From assembly GCA_949825065.1 (NCBI GenBank), contig OX463856.1, forward strand, positions 19,092,632 through 19,156,631: DNA of 64,000 bases, read 5' to 3'. Under the pieces are notes generated by a model. It did not search any database. It saw only the letters and a program-made list of their open reading frames with translations, and was not told the DNA's origin. The DNA comes from Odontocerum albicorne. Lineage: Eukaryota; Arthropoda; Insecta; Trichoptera; Odontoceridae. Made by a program: the position numbers and the translations under genes. Below, piece after piece: positions 33,761-45,224 of this stretch (positions are counted from its first letter, which is position 1; every line of letters starts with the position of its first letter).

Positions 33761-34884
33761 AGGTATTGCCAACATTCGAAGTTTTAAGTGGATACTGTAG
33801 ATTTGTTGAACATCAAGAAGTGCATCTATAAATAATAACTCGGGATTGGTTTCTTCTGCGCTGTGTCAGAAGAGTATCATTAAATATTTCGGATACACGT
33901 GGAGAAAGGCGAGAATTTCAAAATATAGACTTTGAATGGTAGAAGAAGTAATAGCAGGACCCTTGAATGATCTGGTGAAGGTGGCAACGCAGTGTACATT
34001 ATAAAAAAATCATGTAAAAGGATCGAAAGCAATGAAACGAATGAAACCTCCATAATCAAACATATTTTTTGTTGAAGACACGTCTTAGCACAATTCTGTG
34101 ATTGAAACCGTTAATGTATGAAAGGGTTAGCAATAGGGAATACGCCTCTTAAACCACCACTTATGGTATTTTTGCTAGGATGAACGAACAACACAACAAA
34201 GCAAATCCATACATTTCAATCAATTCAGCCCGATTAGAATAACTTCTTCCCTTTACATATGAAAATCCATACAATGTCCATATTGACTAGCCAATCTGTG
34301 CAGTCTTGTTATGCAAGAGTTGTACAAATAATTTTATGCAAAATAACGTACGTGTTATAACAAAAAAAAGATCAAGAGTAAATTAAAATATAGAAAAGAC
34401 TTGAAATGAGTGATCACAATCTGGAGCACACAGTGAGAAACAGAAAAGTAACCGAGATAGCAGATAGCAGAGAGTATCGAGCACCAAGAGGGAAGCGGTG
34501 GAAGTAACGAGCGCAGAGTTTACCCAGCGCCCCCGAGGAGCGGAGCCAAACATTATTACGTTTATTAATTTGTTTGACTTCCAACTGTGGAGGGCCATCC
34601 TGTGTATTGGGGTGTAATTAAGGACGGCCGCAGTCGGATGAGGGTTACTCTCGATAATATGTATAGAAAGAAGGTGAAATATAGGGACGTAGAAACTGAT
34701 TTTGTAAGCTAATGTTTTATATACGAATCTAGAAATACGCGGATAGCAAGGTTCTTTTATTATCATCCATGATGATAATAATAATAATAATAAAATGAGA
34801 ATTCATATAGTGCCGTTAAGAGATCAACCTTTCCTCAAGGGTGTTCTAACTCAGGATCATAAAAACGATGTGGACATACAAATA
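33761..34884. other. Unassigned, with a GC-rich patch
   Basis: 34480-34660 is GC-richer unique sequence without a supported frame. An (ATA)n run lies at 34770-34792. Confidence 0.35.
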
Positions 34885-35065
34885 TTTTATTTTTATTTAT
34901 TATTACACATGACAAGAAATATACATAATTTGCGAAAAACAACAGATAATTTAATTTAGACATACATTATTTTAATGGATCTGGGTTTGTTGCCTTTCAT
35001 TTGTCGTATCCCCAATAAACTAGGCTTTTGCCTGTATCTCACTGAGGAGTCTAAGTCTCATGTCA
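34885..35065 (+). repeat. Repeat F, copy 2
   Basis: The reverse complement of 20350-20535. The plus strand reads 'TRNIHNLRK' and 'NKLGFCLYLTEE', like the minus strand of copy 1. Confidence 0.8.
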
Positions 35066-35139
35066 AACATGCTCACTTGAGAATTTCATAGACGTAGTGA
35101 CAAAGTAAAAAGATATTTCTGCATGAGCTAAGGATCAAT

Positions 35140-35560
35140 ACATACATCACGCCGTTTCCTTGCTGGGGTACGCAGAGAGGGCAGAGCGCCAGACTTCCCT
35201 ATCTCAACACATATTTATAACCTCTTCCACAATCATACATCTTCCCACACAGCTCCTATGATTTGTCTTACTTCTAACATTTCTTTCTTTCCAAATATAA
35301 TTGATCTGATCCAATCATACCTTTCTTTATTTTTCTCTGCCACACCTTCTGCTCAAATACACACTGTATCTTTGTAAGTCTTTCTTCATTCATTCGTTCC
35401 ACGTGCCCAAACCATCTCAGAATGTCCTTCTTCAACTTACTCAACACATCAGCCTTAAGTTCACATTCATTCTTTATAATTTCATATTGAATTATGTTAC
35501 ATTATACATTATCATTCCAATGCATTCTTCTAAATGCAAGCATTTCTATAGAATTTATTC
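35140..35560 (-). mobile_element. LINE-A 3' fragment
   Basis: 'catcacgccgtttccttgct' (3' end reversed), 'acgcagagagggcagagcgc', 'ccaatcatacctttctttat', 'acgtgcccaaaccatctcag', 'cacatcagccttaagttcac'. It ends about 200 bp before the exon at 35759. Confidence 0.9.
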
Positions 35561-35758
35561 GGGTCTTTACAGCAGATTATAACGATTTAGGATGCGATAT
35601 AATAATGCGTGCCGAATCATATTCGACACTATTTTTTTTTACAAAGAATCACAAAACCTATGTATCAAAGTGGAATGCATGTTAGTGAGGCTTTCTTTTG
35701 CTCTAGTGATAAACGTCAGAGAACCTGACGTAGCGTCATAAGAAGATGGATTCCTCAC

Positions 35759-35947
35759 CTGGTAGGAAGGAAAATCAGCGATGGCCGCGGAGGTGAGAAG
35801 GCCCAGGGCGGCCGCGGACAGCCTGAGGGCCGGTGCTGGCAGCGCGGCTTCTGGGGCGGGGTCAGACAGCGCACAACACATGCAGCTCAGTGCGCCGCCC
35901 ATCTCGGTGGAGCGAAGCGCGGCACCCAGCCGCTGGCATCCTTCAGT
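35759..35947 (-). CDS. SCAPER: SCAPER-like coding exon
   Basis: A 189-bp exon of 63 codons, phase 0 at both ends; acceptor 'ctcctgtctag', donor 'cag|gtgagg'. It encodes 'TEGCQRLGAALRSTEMGGAL', then 'SCMCCALSD', an Ala/Pro-rich stretch, 'RLSAAALGLLTSAAIADFPS' and YQ. It parallels SCAPER, where 'LTAALQATDLAGVLHMLYCV' is followed, after a variable insert, by 'SLRFFNSFAALHLPAFQ' (human sequence from memory). The insect exon is shorter because most of the variable insert is absent. Very GC-rich compared with the surrounding introns. It is one of three consecutive phase-0 exons. Confidence 0.92.
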
Positions 35948-36321
35948 CTAGACAGGAGAAAAGGACATATTTTACTTATTGCAACACACAAATGCTTGAA
36001 ACAAAACAAATACGAAACCTCAACTTGGGTTGATTAAGCTGATCCCTGGAGTATACATCCCATACTTTCTCAAACGCATTTCTGATTTGCTAAATTTTTT
36101 TGTCAGCTCCTGATACCGAAAGTTTCCAACGATATTTTGGCCAGCACTAATTTCGAAAAACATGCTCCTCAGTTCTCAGTTCATATTGAAATCGTGCTTT
36201 TCAAGTTACATTCACTTTTATTCTCGAAGTGAGCGATACGTATTAAGAATTTCGTATTTAGTAAAACATCCATCCGTAAATTTATCTCATTCAACTGTAG
36301 AATTGTAAAATCAACGAACAT

Positions 36322-36488
36322 GTACAGTACCCGGCGGTAAGCAATACTATACACATCGTTTGTAGAGCGTCGTCTCTGTTGCACGATGCGCTAACAGTCC
36401 GGTATCGTAGTCACGATGCGGTTAGCGCATCGTGCGACAGAGACGACGCTCTACAAACGATGTGTATTACTTACCGCCGGGTACTGTA
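36322..36488. mobile_element. Palindromic MITE, 167 bp
   Basis: Arms of about 70 bp (36323-36395 and 36421-36488) around a 25-nt loop. They pair nearly perfectly ('tacagtacccggcggtaag' at one end and its complement at the other; 'gcacgatgcgctaac' against 'gttagcgcatcgtgc'). GC-rich compared with its flanks, non-coding, inside a short SCAPER intron. Confidence 0.93.
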
Positions 36489-36549
36489 AAAATGTTAATA
36501 AATTTTGTTTGTAAAATACCCCTTTTGTAGTGTTATAGATTATATATAC

Positions 36550-37225
36550 GAGTACATAACACAGAGAAAACAAAGCGCCAGATATTTCTATCTTGACACA
36601 CATCTTTATCGTTCACATCCATACACCTCGTATATATTCTATGATTTCTCTAACTTTCTAAGTTCTTTCTTTCAGAATATCATTCACTTGATCCAACCAT
36701 ACCTTCCTTGGTCCTCTCACACGATTTCCACTCACGTTTGCACTATATATCTGTTTTGTTAATCTTTATTAATTAATTCATTCCACATGTCCAAACCATC
36801 TCAGCGTGCTCTTCTTTATCTTATTCAATACATCAGCCTTAAATTCACATTCATATTTTATATCATTTCGTATTCTATCATGTAATGTCTATTAATGTAG
36901 TCGTATTCGCCTCAAAGTACGCATTTCTACAGCATTTATTCGGCTCCTCTGTCTTTTTCCATGTTCAAGTTTTACTCCCACACACACAGTTGGCACCAAA
37001 ATACTATTATGGACTTCCATCGATTTTGATAGTGTCCGGTTCAAATGTGTATTGACTTTGTTTCCTATCGCTACGCGCTATTCGATATCCCTCGTAACCC
37101 TTCCATCGTCTGAGAAAAAATAACCGAAAATTTCCTGAACCTGTTCCAATCTTTCATACTCCGTATATCGCATTTACTTTTCCATTCACACTTTTCAATC
37201 ACCATTGCTATGGTCTTCTTTCTTT
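36550..37225 (-). mobile_element. LINE-A, RT end to 3' region
   Basis: Landmarks reversed: 'cagagaaaacaaagcgccag', 'acatgtccaaaccatctcag', 'cacacacagttggcacca', 'gatagtgtccggttcaaatg', 'ctttcatactccgtatatcg'. It covers the block equivalent to 45225-45900. Same sense as the host gene. Confidence 0.9.
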
Positions 37226-37356
37226 TTTTTATATCACTGATTTCATCTGAATATTATTTCTATGTTTTGTATCAAAAACGTCATTTGACAGTTTAAATTA
37301 ATAAATAAAATAAAAATGAAAGTTAGCTCTGTAAATATGGAAAAAAAATGCATTAC

Positions 37357-37504
37357 CTGTGAATCTTTGGCACATTTTTCAGCAAGGGCCGCGAGTAGGT
37401 CCAGAGATGACTCCACTAGATCGCAGGTCCCCGGGGAAGTGGGGTCCTCCGCAGAGCCACACACCTGAGAGACAAGTTCCACTAGTCCTGAACCAACTAC
37501 GTAA
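37357..37504 (-). CDS. SCAPER: SCAPER-like coding exon (most 5' found)
   Basis: A 148-bp exon; acceptor 'ttgttgcag', donor 'cag|gtaatg'. Its first base completes the previous codon, then 49 codons: 'YVVGSGLVELVSQVCGSAED', 'PTSPGTCDLVESSLDLLAAL', 'AEKCAKDSQ'. It parallels the SCAPER stretch 'DLISYVVCIGLIDKLCACFL' followed by a 'HAAGLLHAMCTLC' helix (human sequence from memory). The shared opening YVV-GL, plus correct order and phase with the next three exons, makes the assignment firm. No preceding exon was recognised between 37505 and 64000, so either a large intron lies upstream or the exons there are too short or diverged to spot. Confidence 0.88.
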
Positions 37505-37789
37505 CTGCAACAATACAAGATAATCTAACATTAATATTCTTCTTCGTGTGCCTTGTCTGGTCTCCCTGACGTTGGCGATCTCTTTTGAAGAAATATCTAT
37601 TTCATTGGAGGCACGGAATAGCTCGTCAACTGTCTGGAAACCTCTCTGTTCGTGCATGTTGCGTAACCTAGACAGGCGCTTTATACCGATTTTACGTTTA
37701 TCCTCAATTTTATACATCAATATTAATTTTAGGATGTGGTGTTTTTGATAAATTATCTAGATATGAAATCTTTCGGCATTTAATGGTAT

Positions 37790-38175
37790 TTAAGAGCTGT
37801 TGTCGTACACCTGCTCGTCTAGCACCTCGTTGTTTGAAACACGATAAAACCAAAAAAATCTGAGAATTTCGAAATCCACATTCTGAATGCTTCTAGCTTA
37901 TTTAGCATTCTGATCTTCGTGATCCATATTTCAACAACAAAAAGTAAAACATACCATAAAACACTTAATCCTGCGCTGCCGAAGTTTAAGATTGAAGTTA
38001 ACATCATTGAAAACTGATATCATCTCGAGAAATCCTGTACATGCCATTTCAATTCGGCATCTACCTTTTCTATCTGGGTCAAGGTCAGGAGTAAATAGAC
38101 TTCTTAGATATTTGAAACTGTCGACTTGATCTATAGATTGCCCGGTCAGCTGCAGAGATACACTACTATGAGATT
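37790..38175 (-). mobile_element. LINE-G, region after the RT core (RTE-like)
   Basis: Minus-strand read-through: 'LQLTGQSIDQVDSFKYLRSL', 'DPDRKGRCRIEMACTGF', 'NFNLKLRQRRIKCFM', 'ITKIRMLNKLEAFRMWISK'. This is the segment of RTE-like elements that precedes the C-terminal block seen in the other LINE-G fragments. Two frameshifts. Confidence 0.85.
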
Positions 38176-38235
38176 CAATAATTTATTTTCTGTTTGAGAT
38201 ATATGTATGATTTTGGAATGTATAGTATTTATGAT

Positions 38236-38265
38236 ATATGTCAATAAACCTATATTTATTTATTC
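38236..38265 (+). repeat. Shared retroelement 3'-end motif
   Basis: 'tcaataaacctatatttatt' plus an ATTTATT tail, the reverse of 2285-2320 and 3055-3090. Confidence 0.6.
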
Positions 38266-38979
38266 ATTATTTAACCTTGAAAAAAATACTTGCAGAATTT
38301 AGGATAAAGTCATTTAAAAAGAAACTGAAAAGAAGAATCACATGGGATATAATTAAAGAGAAAAAAATGTGGTATAATGTTTGCTTGGAGTAAGGAATGG
38401 TAGCGAAATAATTTCCTCTGTCGTTTCTCAAAGGATATGAAAATTATATTACGCTCGTTGGCAACTCGAAAAAGCAATATTTCCGCGATGACTTCTAATT
38501 CCGGGGTAATGAATTCTAAAGTCGCCTTAATTCAGTTACCGTTCAGAAGGCAAACAGAAAGACGGAAGATGGGGGCCTCGATGATTTTTTTTCATCAGGG
38601 ACGGTCTTTGGATAAAAACGGAAAAGGCTGTTACAAAAGAGTGAGTAATATGCAGAGACCCAAATTGATATTTTATAAGTCATTTTGAGTATGCCAACAA
38701 ATACATCTGTTTATTTAAGATGAGCTGACTATTTGAACTGTATGAGATATGATATGAAGACAAAAAAGGTCTGGATCCTTTAGCACATTAGTTAGCAATT
38801 AGGAAGATTAAACCCAAAGTGTTCCAAGATTATAGAAAATTTAACATTTCTGATATAGAGCATGTTTAAGAAATGTTGTGTGTGTTAAGGAGGCGCCCTT
38901 GAAGTAATATATAACAAAAATTCCCTACGTAACCTACGAGTAGTTGGCATGGCGTAAATATTATCGAAAATTTTACGAA
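38266..38979. other. Unassigned sequence
   Basis: The plus frame at 38437-38688 is somewhat GC-richer but has no recognisable family. Not called. Confidence 0.35.
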
Positions 38980-39260
38980 AAACTAGGTTTAATTCTCGAT
39001 ATTACCTACTCAACAAATACAAAATATGGTATCAGTCTGATGAAAAAGATCATCTAGTTGCAATACTATCTACATGTGTGGGTAGTATTATCAATACGAA
39101 CGATAACGAACTGCGAGTTCTGTGCTTACTCTAGTGTCTTTAAACTTTAAAGCTCGATTAATGAAGTCAAAAATATTATTGTTTACCGGCCACGCCACTC
39201 TTCAGAATGTCTATATCACCAATTCATATGCGTTTTAGAAATACCATGCGAATTAATTGT
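38980..39260 (+). mobile_element. SINE-C body, decayed
   Basis: 'acgaactgcgagttctgtgc', 'ttactctagtgtc', 'gctcgattaatg' and 'gtctatatcaccaattcata' match the SINE-C body at 43619. Confidence 0.65.
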
Positions 39261-39287
39261 ATTGTATCGAATTAAACAATCGTTTTA

Positions 39288-39470
39288 TACTGTAACGCCT
39301 GGCGGGTTTATTGTCATGTGATAATCTCTTCAAACCAAACAGAAATATGTTCAATACTTTTAAGTGAAACCAAACTAAAGACCTATTTGAAAAGAAAAAT
39401 GGACACAAATGAGAATGGATCCGCAACCCCGATATTGGAAGACAGGAGTCAATTAAGTCACGGAATCCCT
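39288..39470 (-). mobile_element. SINE-A copy, diverged
   Basis: Reversed family: 'cgcctggcgggtttattgtc', 'aatctcttcaaaccaaacag', 'atccgcaaccccgat', 'gaagacaggagtc'. B-box side damaged. Confidence 0.7.
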
Positions 39471-40404
39471 AGTTGATAACACGCCCCTCTTCCTACTAAA
39501 GATGAAGGGTGCTATGCGAATAAATTATCACAAAAAAAAAGAATTACGCAATAAAAACATTTGAATATTTATCATTAGTCAAACATTGTAAATAAAAAGG
39601 CACCATTAATCTGGAATCAGCCCTGTTCCACAAAATTCTCTCCATACATCGGCTTCGTATTCGACGCAGCGGCTAAAAAGAAAATTTCGCGAGGAAGAAA
39701 GTTGCTAGAGGAAAACCAATTTGCTACGGTGGAAAGAAATCGCAGCCAGGATTATTAAATTTGCCCCTGTGCAAACGGGACTAACGTATAATTAGATTCG
39801 ACTCTCGAGGCAAATACATTTAAGGGTCGGATACGGCACAGTCCTGGGACGTAGTGGCGAATTTGTTCAGGTCGACTTTTTTTGACAAAACTCAATTTGG
39901 TTGAGTACAAAGTAAGAGAGAGATACATGGCGAACATTAGTAAGGGTGTTTAAGGATAGTTTGTATGTCCGCTAACATGAAGTTATATTTTACACAATTT
40001 ATATATTTGACATTCAATTTCATTCGTTTTTTTATTTTTTTTTTATTTGACACTTCATTGAACAAAGGTACAATAGGAAGATTTATTTCCCTACCGCAAT
40101 ATCTTCCAGCCAATTAGACACGAGTTACATATATTATGTTGCGTCATTAGCTAATTGAGAGGTTACTTAGTTTTTAAGTTACACTAAAAACTGAAGAGAA
40201 AAAAACGCTACAAAAGGTCACGCCAAAAATTACAAATCAAAAGCAGAGGATAAATAAATGAAAATAAAATACATAAAATATAATTTTTTGATAAAATCAA
40301 TTCTTTGGAGAGAGGAAATATAAAGAAAGAAAATAGAATGCGTAATAAGGAAAGACATAATGCCATAGTAGAGATAAAATGGTTTTAAAGTTGCTTTTTC
40401 TGAA
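39471..40404. other. Unassigned sequence
   Basis: About 40050-40115 ('tttgacacttcattgaacaa' then 'atatcttccagccaattaga') resembles the end of LINE-I at 41826. The rest is unassigned. Confidence 0.4.
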
Positions 40405-40715
40405 GAATTCATAGAATGAAGTGATTAGGTATGAATATGAACTAGAAAAGGGCTGATGAAAAGTGTAAGAGTAAGTTTAAAAACAGCACTCTGTGATGGT
40501 TTGGACATGTAGAATGTGAATGAAAAGCGTAAGACCAAGGAATGGATAGTTGGATCAAGTGAATGATATTTTGAAAGAAGGAAATTTTAAAAGTCTGAAA
40601 AATCGTAGGAGTGTATGGTTGTAGAAGATACGAAAGATGGGTGTCGCAATAGGAAAGTATGTTGCTGTCTCCTACCTGTCTACCCCGACAGGGAAACGAC
40701 ATGATGATATGTACC
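40405..40715 (+). mobile_element. LINE-A 3' fragment
   Basis: 'agaatgaagtgattaggtat', 'ctgtgatggtttggacatgt', 'aagcgtaagaccaaggaatg', 'gttggatcaagtgaatgata', then 'ctaccccgacagggaaacga'. Internally shortened. Confidence 0.88.
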
Positions 40716-41250
40716 ATATGCACGTTACTTTTTGAAGAAAGCTTATGAGATTGCAAATTTTACAGTAACTGGTAGCTGGTTCCTGATTCTTACTGCATAA
40801 ACAGTAACGGAGATCGTGAAGATGAACTTGAAGATTGAAATGCGTTTGGTTGGTTGAATAAAAAATAGGATATCAATTTGAGGTCGGTATCAACTGTTTA
40901 TGAAATTAATAAATATATACTAACCTGTGCTCTTCAAGCGTATATATTATTTGAAATATTGTATGCGAATTTTGGATCGTGTATAGCAGCTGTAAGAGTT
41001 TATTCATGTTCAATATTTGATCATAATTAAAATATAAAACTACAATTTAAATAGAGAGCAAACTCTCTTCGAGGGCAAATCATATGTAAAGCATTTTCAT
41101 TGAATTTATCATTAAAACTGTAAAATATTCTTTGAACTTCAAAAAATTAACAGGGTCCAAAATGAGGTACAAAGTAAACTGACGAGCGAGTAATATAATA
41201 TATACACATTGCTTTCGTAGACCCGTAACCATCGCTTACTTTGATGATGT
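40716..41250. other. Unassigned sequence
   Basis: No feature recognised. Confidence 0.35.
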
Positions 41251-41254
41251 CAAC

Positions 41255-41520
41255 CTTCGTAGCTCAGTGGTAACATTTTTGACTTCCGTTTGGAGGTTTC
41301 GAATTCGATTCCCGATGATACCCAAAAAAAAAGTGCCAGTCTAGTCAAAAAAGTTCGCCTGGCAACAATACGTGCACACGTTGAGCGGTAGTGTTGGTCA
41401 ACACGTTCAATAACGAACCGCAAGTTCCGTGCATACTCCGAAGGTTCTAAGCCCAAAGGCACGCGTACTGGGGCTCAAGAGAATATTGTATCCCAGGCAC
41501 GCTCTTCAATATGTCCGAAA
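41255..41520 (+). mobile_element. SINE-C copy with tRNA-like head
   Basis: The head 'ccttcgtagctcagtggtaa' and 'ggaggtttcgaattcgattc' differs from the SINE-A-type head at 29775. The body is shared: 'acgaaccgcaagttccgtgc', 'atactccgaaggttctaagc', 'tactggggctcaagagaata', 'caggcacgctcttcaatatg'. Confidence 0.8.
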
Positions 41521-41825
41521 TACTGATTGGGATAAATGGAAGGTGACCCAATACGAAAAAATACCATACGAAAAAAAGTGACCCAATAGATTGGTCGTCT
41601 GTCTTTCTACATCCCAACGGGTGTTTTTTTTTAATTTTGGTTTTTGGTCTTGGCCGAAAGACATCGTAACTTCACATGGGGTAATTATGAACCCCCTTAT
41701 CGTACATCACATATTTTCGAGTATACTCTGGCAGCATATATGCAACTTAAAAATATAGACTAAAATATGAAAAAAATATCTATGTTTTAACCGTCCATAT
41801 ATTTAATTGACATAGCATACCCTAA

Positions 41826-42370
41826 ATGTATTTATTTATTTAACACTTCATTGTAAAAACAATATAGCGGGCTTATTGCAAGGTGGCAATTTCTTCCGAC
41901 CCACCAGACAAAAGAAAATAAAGGAAGTTACATGGTCGCAAAAAATATTTAAATTTCATATTTACAAAATTTATGAATAATATACACAGTAAAATTGAGA
42001 TATCATCAATCAAAGGAAAAGGATGAGACGGTGCAGAGGAATGAAACATGTTATATTACTGACTTGAAATTAAGAGTTTTTCAGTCGCTTCTTAAAGCAT
42101 GCCAAAGACGAAGCGAATCTTACGTTGGTTTGTAACAGGTTCTAGACTCTCAGTGCATGGCCAGTAAACGACGGCGTAAAAAAGGAAGAGCTGTGAACTG
42201 GGAAGGCCAATAATCAAACTCTGTTTGACCGTAGGGCAAATCCACGATCGGAAAGACGCTGAATATTTTCGGCGAGATAAGAGGGAGCGGCGGGACAGTT
42301 AAAGATATTATACAAAAATGACAATATGTGAATTTTACGTCTATTCGCTACGTTCTGGTATAATTTAAGA
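41826..42370 (-). mobile_element. LINE-I 3' end (jockey/CR1-like)
   Basis: Minus-strand read-through: 'NCPAAPSYLAENIQRLSDRG', 'FALRSNRV', 'PSFTGHALRV', then after a stop 'NLLQTNVRFASSLACFKKRL' and 'KNS'. The 'A-R-WN-LP-VR-SL-FK-L' ending is typical of jockey/CR1-clade proteins. Homologous to 53235-53430. Stops replace conserved Trp codons. Confidence 0.8.
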
Positions 42371-42527
42371 TTGTAATAAAACAATAACCAATGATTTTTT
42401 GTCTACTAGTTCTAAAGCCTTTCTATCTTGAGCCGGATGAATCAGCCCCTCAATACATATATAATTTTTAAGTTTAATTAATTTAATACGTATATTCGAA
42501 TTCATAAAAGTATACATAATGTTACTA

Positions 42528-42735
42528 CCTCCAACGACCTCCGTGGCCTAGTTGGCAAAACGTCTGTATTCCAACTCGCGGGTTACGGGTTCAATTCTCG
42601 TTAGAATACTGAAATTTTTAAAAGGATTCTAGTTTTCACTTAAGGCCTCTTTAGTCGATAGAATTTGTCCGATTAGTCGATAGAATTTGTCACATGGATA
42701 TTAACACGCCAGGTGGTACAACGGTGTAATATGAC
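42528..42735 (+). mobile_element. SINE-A copy
   Basis: 'acgacctccgtggcctagtt', 'gggttacgggttcaattctc', 'gttttcacttaaggcctctt', then a duplicated 'agtcgatagaatttgtc' and tail 'ggtggtacaacggtgtaata'. A TACGAGTA lies just beyond, at 42750. Confidence 0.88.
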
Positions 42736-43239
42736 ACAATGTAATAATATACGAGTATGTGCGCTAAAATCTGTCACGATTCACTGACAACTCAACAAAA
42801 GATAATGCAATACAAAATCCCTTTCCAAAAAGTTCCAATTAAAGTATTATTTCGCTCAAAAGTCGAACACAATGATTCAAAATAATGTTTCTATTTTATA
42901 TGCTAAAAATGTATACTTAATAATACTTGAAAGCTTAATAAAAATTCCTTTTCGACACAATGACTAAAAATGTAAAAGCTAAGGATATCAACAGATTGAG
43001 AAGCAGTGACCATTTTCATGGTGCAAGTAGCCTTCCAGTCGCTCGACCATGACGATTGTGTTAGCTTTATGTCGACTCAAAAATGAAATATAAACAATTC
43101 TACCGAAACTCGTCTATATGTAAATCAGGTAAGACAACTTCGTGTAGACAAGCGATACTCAACTATTCAAGCTAGGGATCCACAGTACATAAACTAATCA
43201 ATTGAAAATAAGAAGAGCGGCATTATATACAATAGTTGA
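42736..43239. other. Unassigned sequence
   Basis: No feature recognised. Confidence 0.35.
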
Positions 43240-43618
43240 GCTGGTGACAAATGACATCGTCGTCGTTGCTGAGCATCGTAGTCGAGGATCCGCTCGCTAT
43301 TAAACGTCAATTAAGTTGGAAAACGAAGCCGTGCTGTGGAGTTTTTTTTAGTGATAACCATTGCACACCAGCAAACTCATCCGTTACACCTGGATCCGAC
43401 GGCACACCGAAGTGAAACAATCAAAGCCCATCGGCATGTTTTTTCTTCTCTTTTTTTTTTTTTTTTTTTAATAACCTAAGTCATAGGTATCCTTATACCC
43501 CGAATACTAGGTGGAAAAAATGCCTTTGCCATCCGAGGGGATTTGCACAGCGCTGGGTTCGAAATGGCTACCTTTTGCATGAAATTTCAGTGCGTTACAG
43601 TGCGGCCATGAACCTCAC
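43240..43618 (-). mobile_element. SINE-B copy, long form, reversed
   Basis: Aligns over its length with the reverse of 14040-14350. Shared parts include 'tccaacttaattgacgttta', 'catgccgatgggctttgatt', 'tattcggggtataaggatac', 'gcgctgggttcgaa' and the head 'gtgcggccatgaacc'. A T-rich run (43446-43469) sits inside the element. Confidence 0.82.
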
Positions 43619-43770
43619 TGACGATGACGAACTGCGAGTTACAAGCCTACTCCAGTGGTTCTAAACTCGATTAATGGGACCGAAAACAATGTTACCTTTT
43701 GACAACGTTTTTCAATACGTCCACATCGCCAATTGGTTACGTTAAAGGGTATCATACGAATTAACGAAAT
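43619..43770 (+). mobile_element. SINE-C body, directly abutting SINE-B
   Basis: 'gacgatgacgaactgcgagt', 'cctactccagtggttctaaa', 'ctcgattaatgggaccgaaa', 'tacgtccacatcgccaattg', 'gttacgtta'. Confidence 0.78.
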
Positions 43771-45224
43771 GAAAATCTTGCTTGCTAGAGAGTCAATGGA
43801 GTACACTTCCTGACAAAACCACCACGATCTTCCTGTTTACGAGGGATGTATTACGAGGGAGTATAGTTTTGCATTTGTAAGAATACATCATTAATACAGT
43901 AACCTGAATTTCCAGAAGTCCACGACCCATAGGTTGGGATATTATGAACAGGACTAATATTAGAAATTGTTCATCTAAAATGCTGACTTCAATCCAGAGC
44001 GGGAGGGTTAATTTTGAGAACAGTAACTTTCAATTAATTAGATTCACTGGTATTTTAACTAACATCGAAAAATTAATACGAATTTCCTTTGAATTATAAA
44101 TTTTCCTCTAAATCAATTACTAAAGAATCGTCAAAATTTTAAACCAATCCATTTTTATAACAGTTAATGAAAGAGTAATGTTAAAAAAACTAACAGAATT
44201 TTGTGGATTTTCGTGAAGTCGTTTTATCAACCCTATTTGGCGTGTTGAACGATCCAAACTGTCCTCAGATCTGCGTGAAAATCAATAATTTTCTAGTAGC
44301 GTAGCAGAGATCTTATATTTTAAAGAAGCAATTTTGTACCATCTTCACTCTAACTTTGATCTCTTGGTACTGGTCACATTAATCATTTAGCCAGAATTCC
44401 AGATATTAATATTATTAAACTCGATCAATAATTCCATTATTTATATTTCGACGTACCCTTGTCTGCATTTTACTTTTAATACATTTTGTCTCAGTATCTT
44501 TTTTAAAATTATTAAGTAAAGTTTTCAAAATTATGCTCTTTTTATCTTCCACAACGATGGCAAAGGTTACACAACAATGATGTGGGTTATTTATTACGCA
44601 CGGAATGGTTGCATCCAAACGGTTCCATTATGAGACTCGGCATTCTTCGTGAGTAATAAAATTTTGAATCACGAAATGAAATATATTTACTTAAAAACCA
44701 GACCATAGAACTGTTTTCAAAGAAAGATCGTCAACCCTTGTTACGTGGTCCAGGCGAATCTATCGTGGTTTATGTGCAGTAAAGGGGAAGATTAAATTTT
44801 CCATCGTGGCCCCTTTGCGTCCCGCGATCAGGGAGCGGTCGTGGCAGAATTTGTATCAAAGTTTATTGTTTCACAAAATAAAATTTAGAAAATTAGGAAC
44901 CCCCACAATATTAGTTAGAAGGATGTTTAAATGGAGGAAAATCTAAATAAATTTAAAGAAGAAATATTTCGACTGTTAATGAAAAAACAGATGGCAATGA
45001 CGAGGAATTATTCACCATTTTCTCGTTGTTTTAGAAAACAAAATTGCGTGTCCTGAACACAATTTTAGTGAACTATATAACTGTGTTTTTTATAGTAAAC
45101 AATAAATTGTAAATTATTGACATAAACGCATATTTATGGTATTTCCAAGATACTTGAAAGTTAAAAATCACATTGACTGCTTCCACAGGATAGAAAATCA
45201 AATTTTATTAAAATAAATGAACGT
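43771..45224. other. Unassigned, with a GC-rich island
   Basis: 'tacgaggga'-type repeats occur at 43838-43864 (a possible mariner terminus remnant). 44735-44855 is GC-richer unique sequence. The rest is AT-rich. Confidence 0.35.

Larger units (their letters stand above)
30678..35758 (-). other. SCAPER: SCAPER-like intron (5.1 kb)
   Basis: Between exons 35759-35947 and 30525-30677, both phase 0 at the junction. It holds a jockey-like RT fragment, SINE-C and SINE-A pieces, LINE-G, LINE-H 3' end, repeat F and a LINE-A copy. Confidence 0.8.
35948..37356 (-). other. SCAPER: SCAPER-like intron (1.4 kb)
   Basis: Donor 'cag|gtaatg' at 37357 and acceptor 'tgtctag' before 35947. About two thirds consists of a palindromic MITE and a LINE-A fragment. 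Confidence 0.8.
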
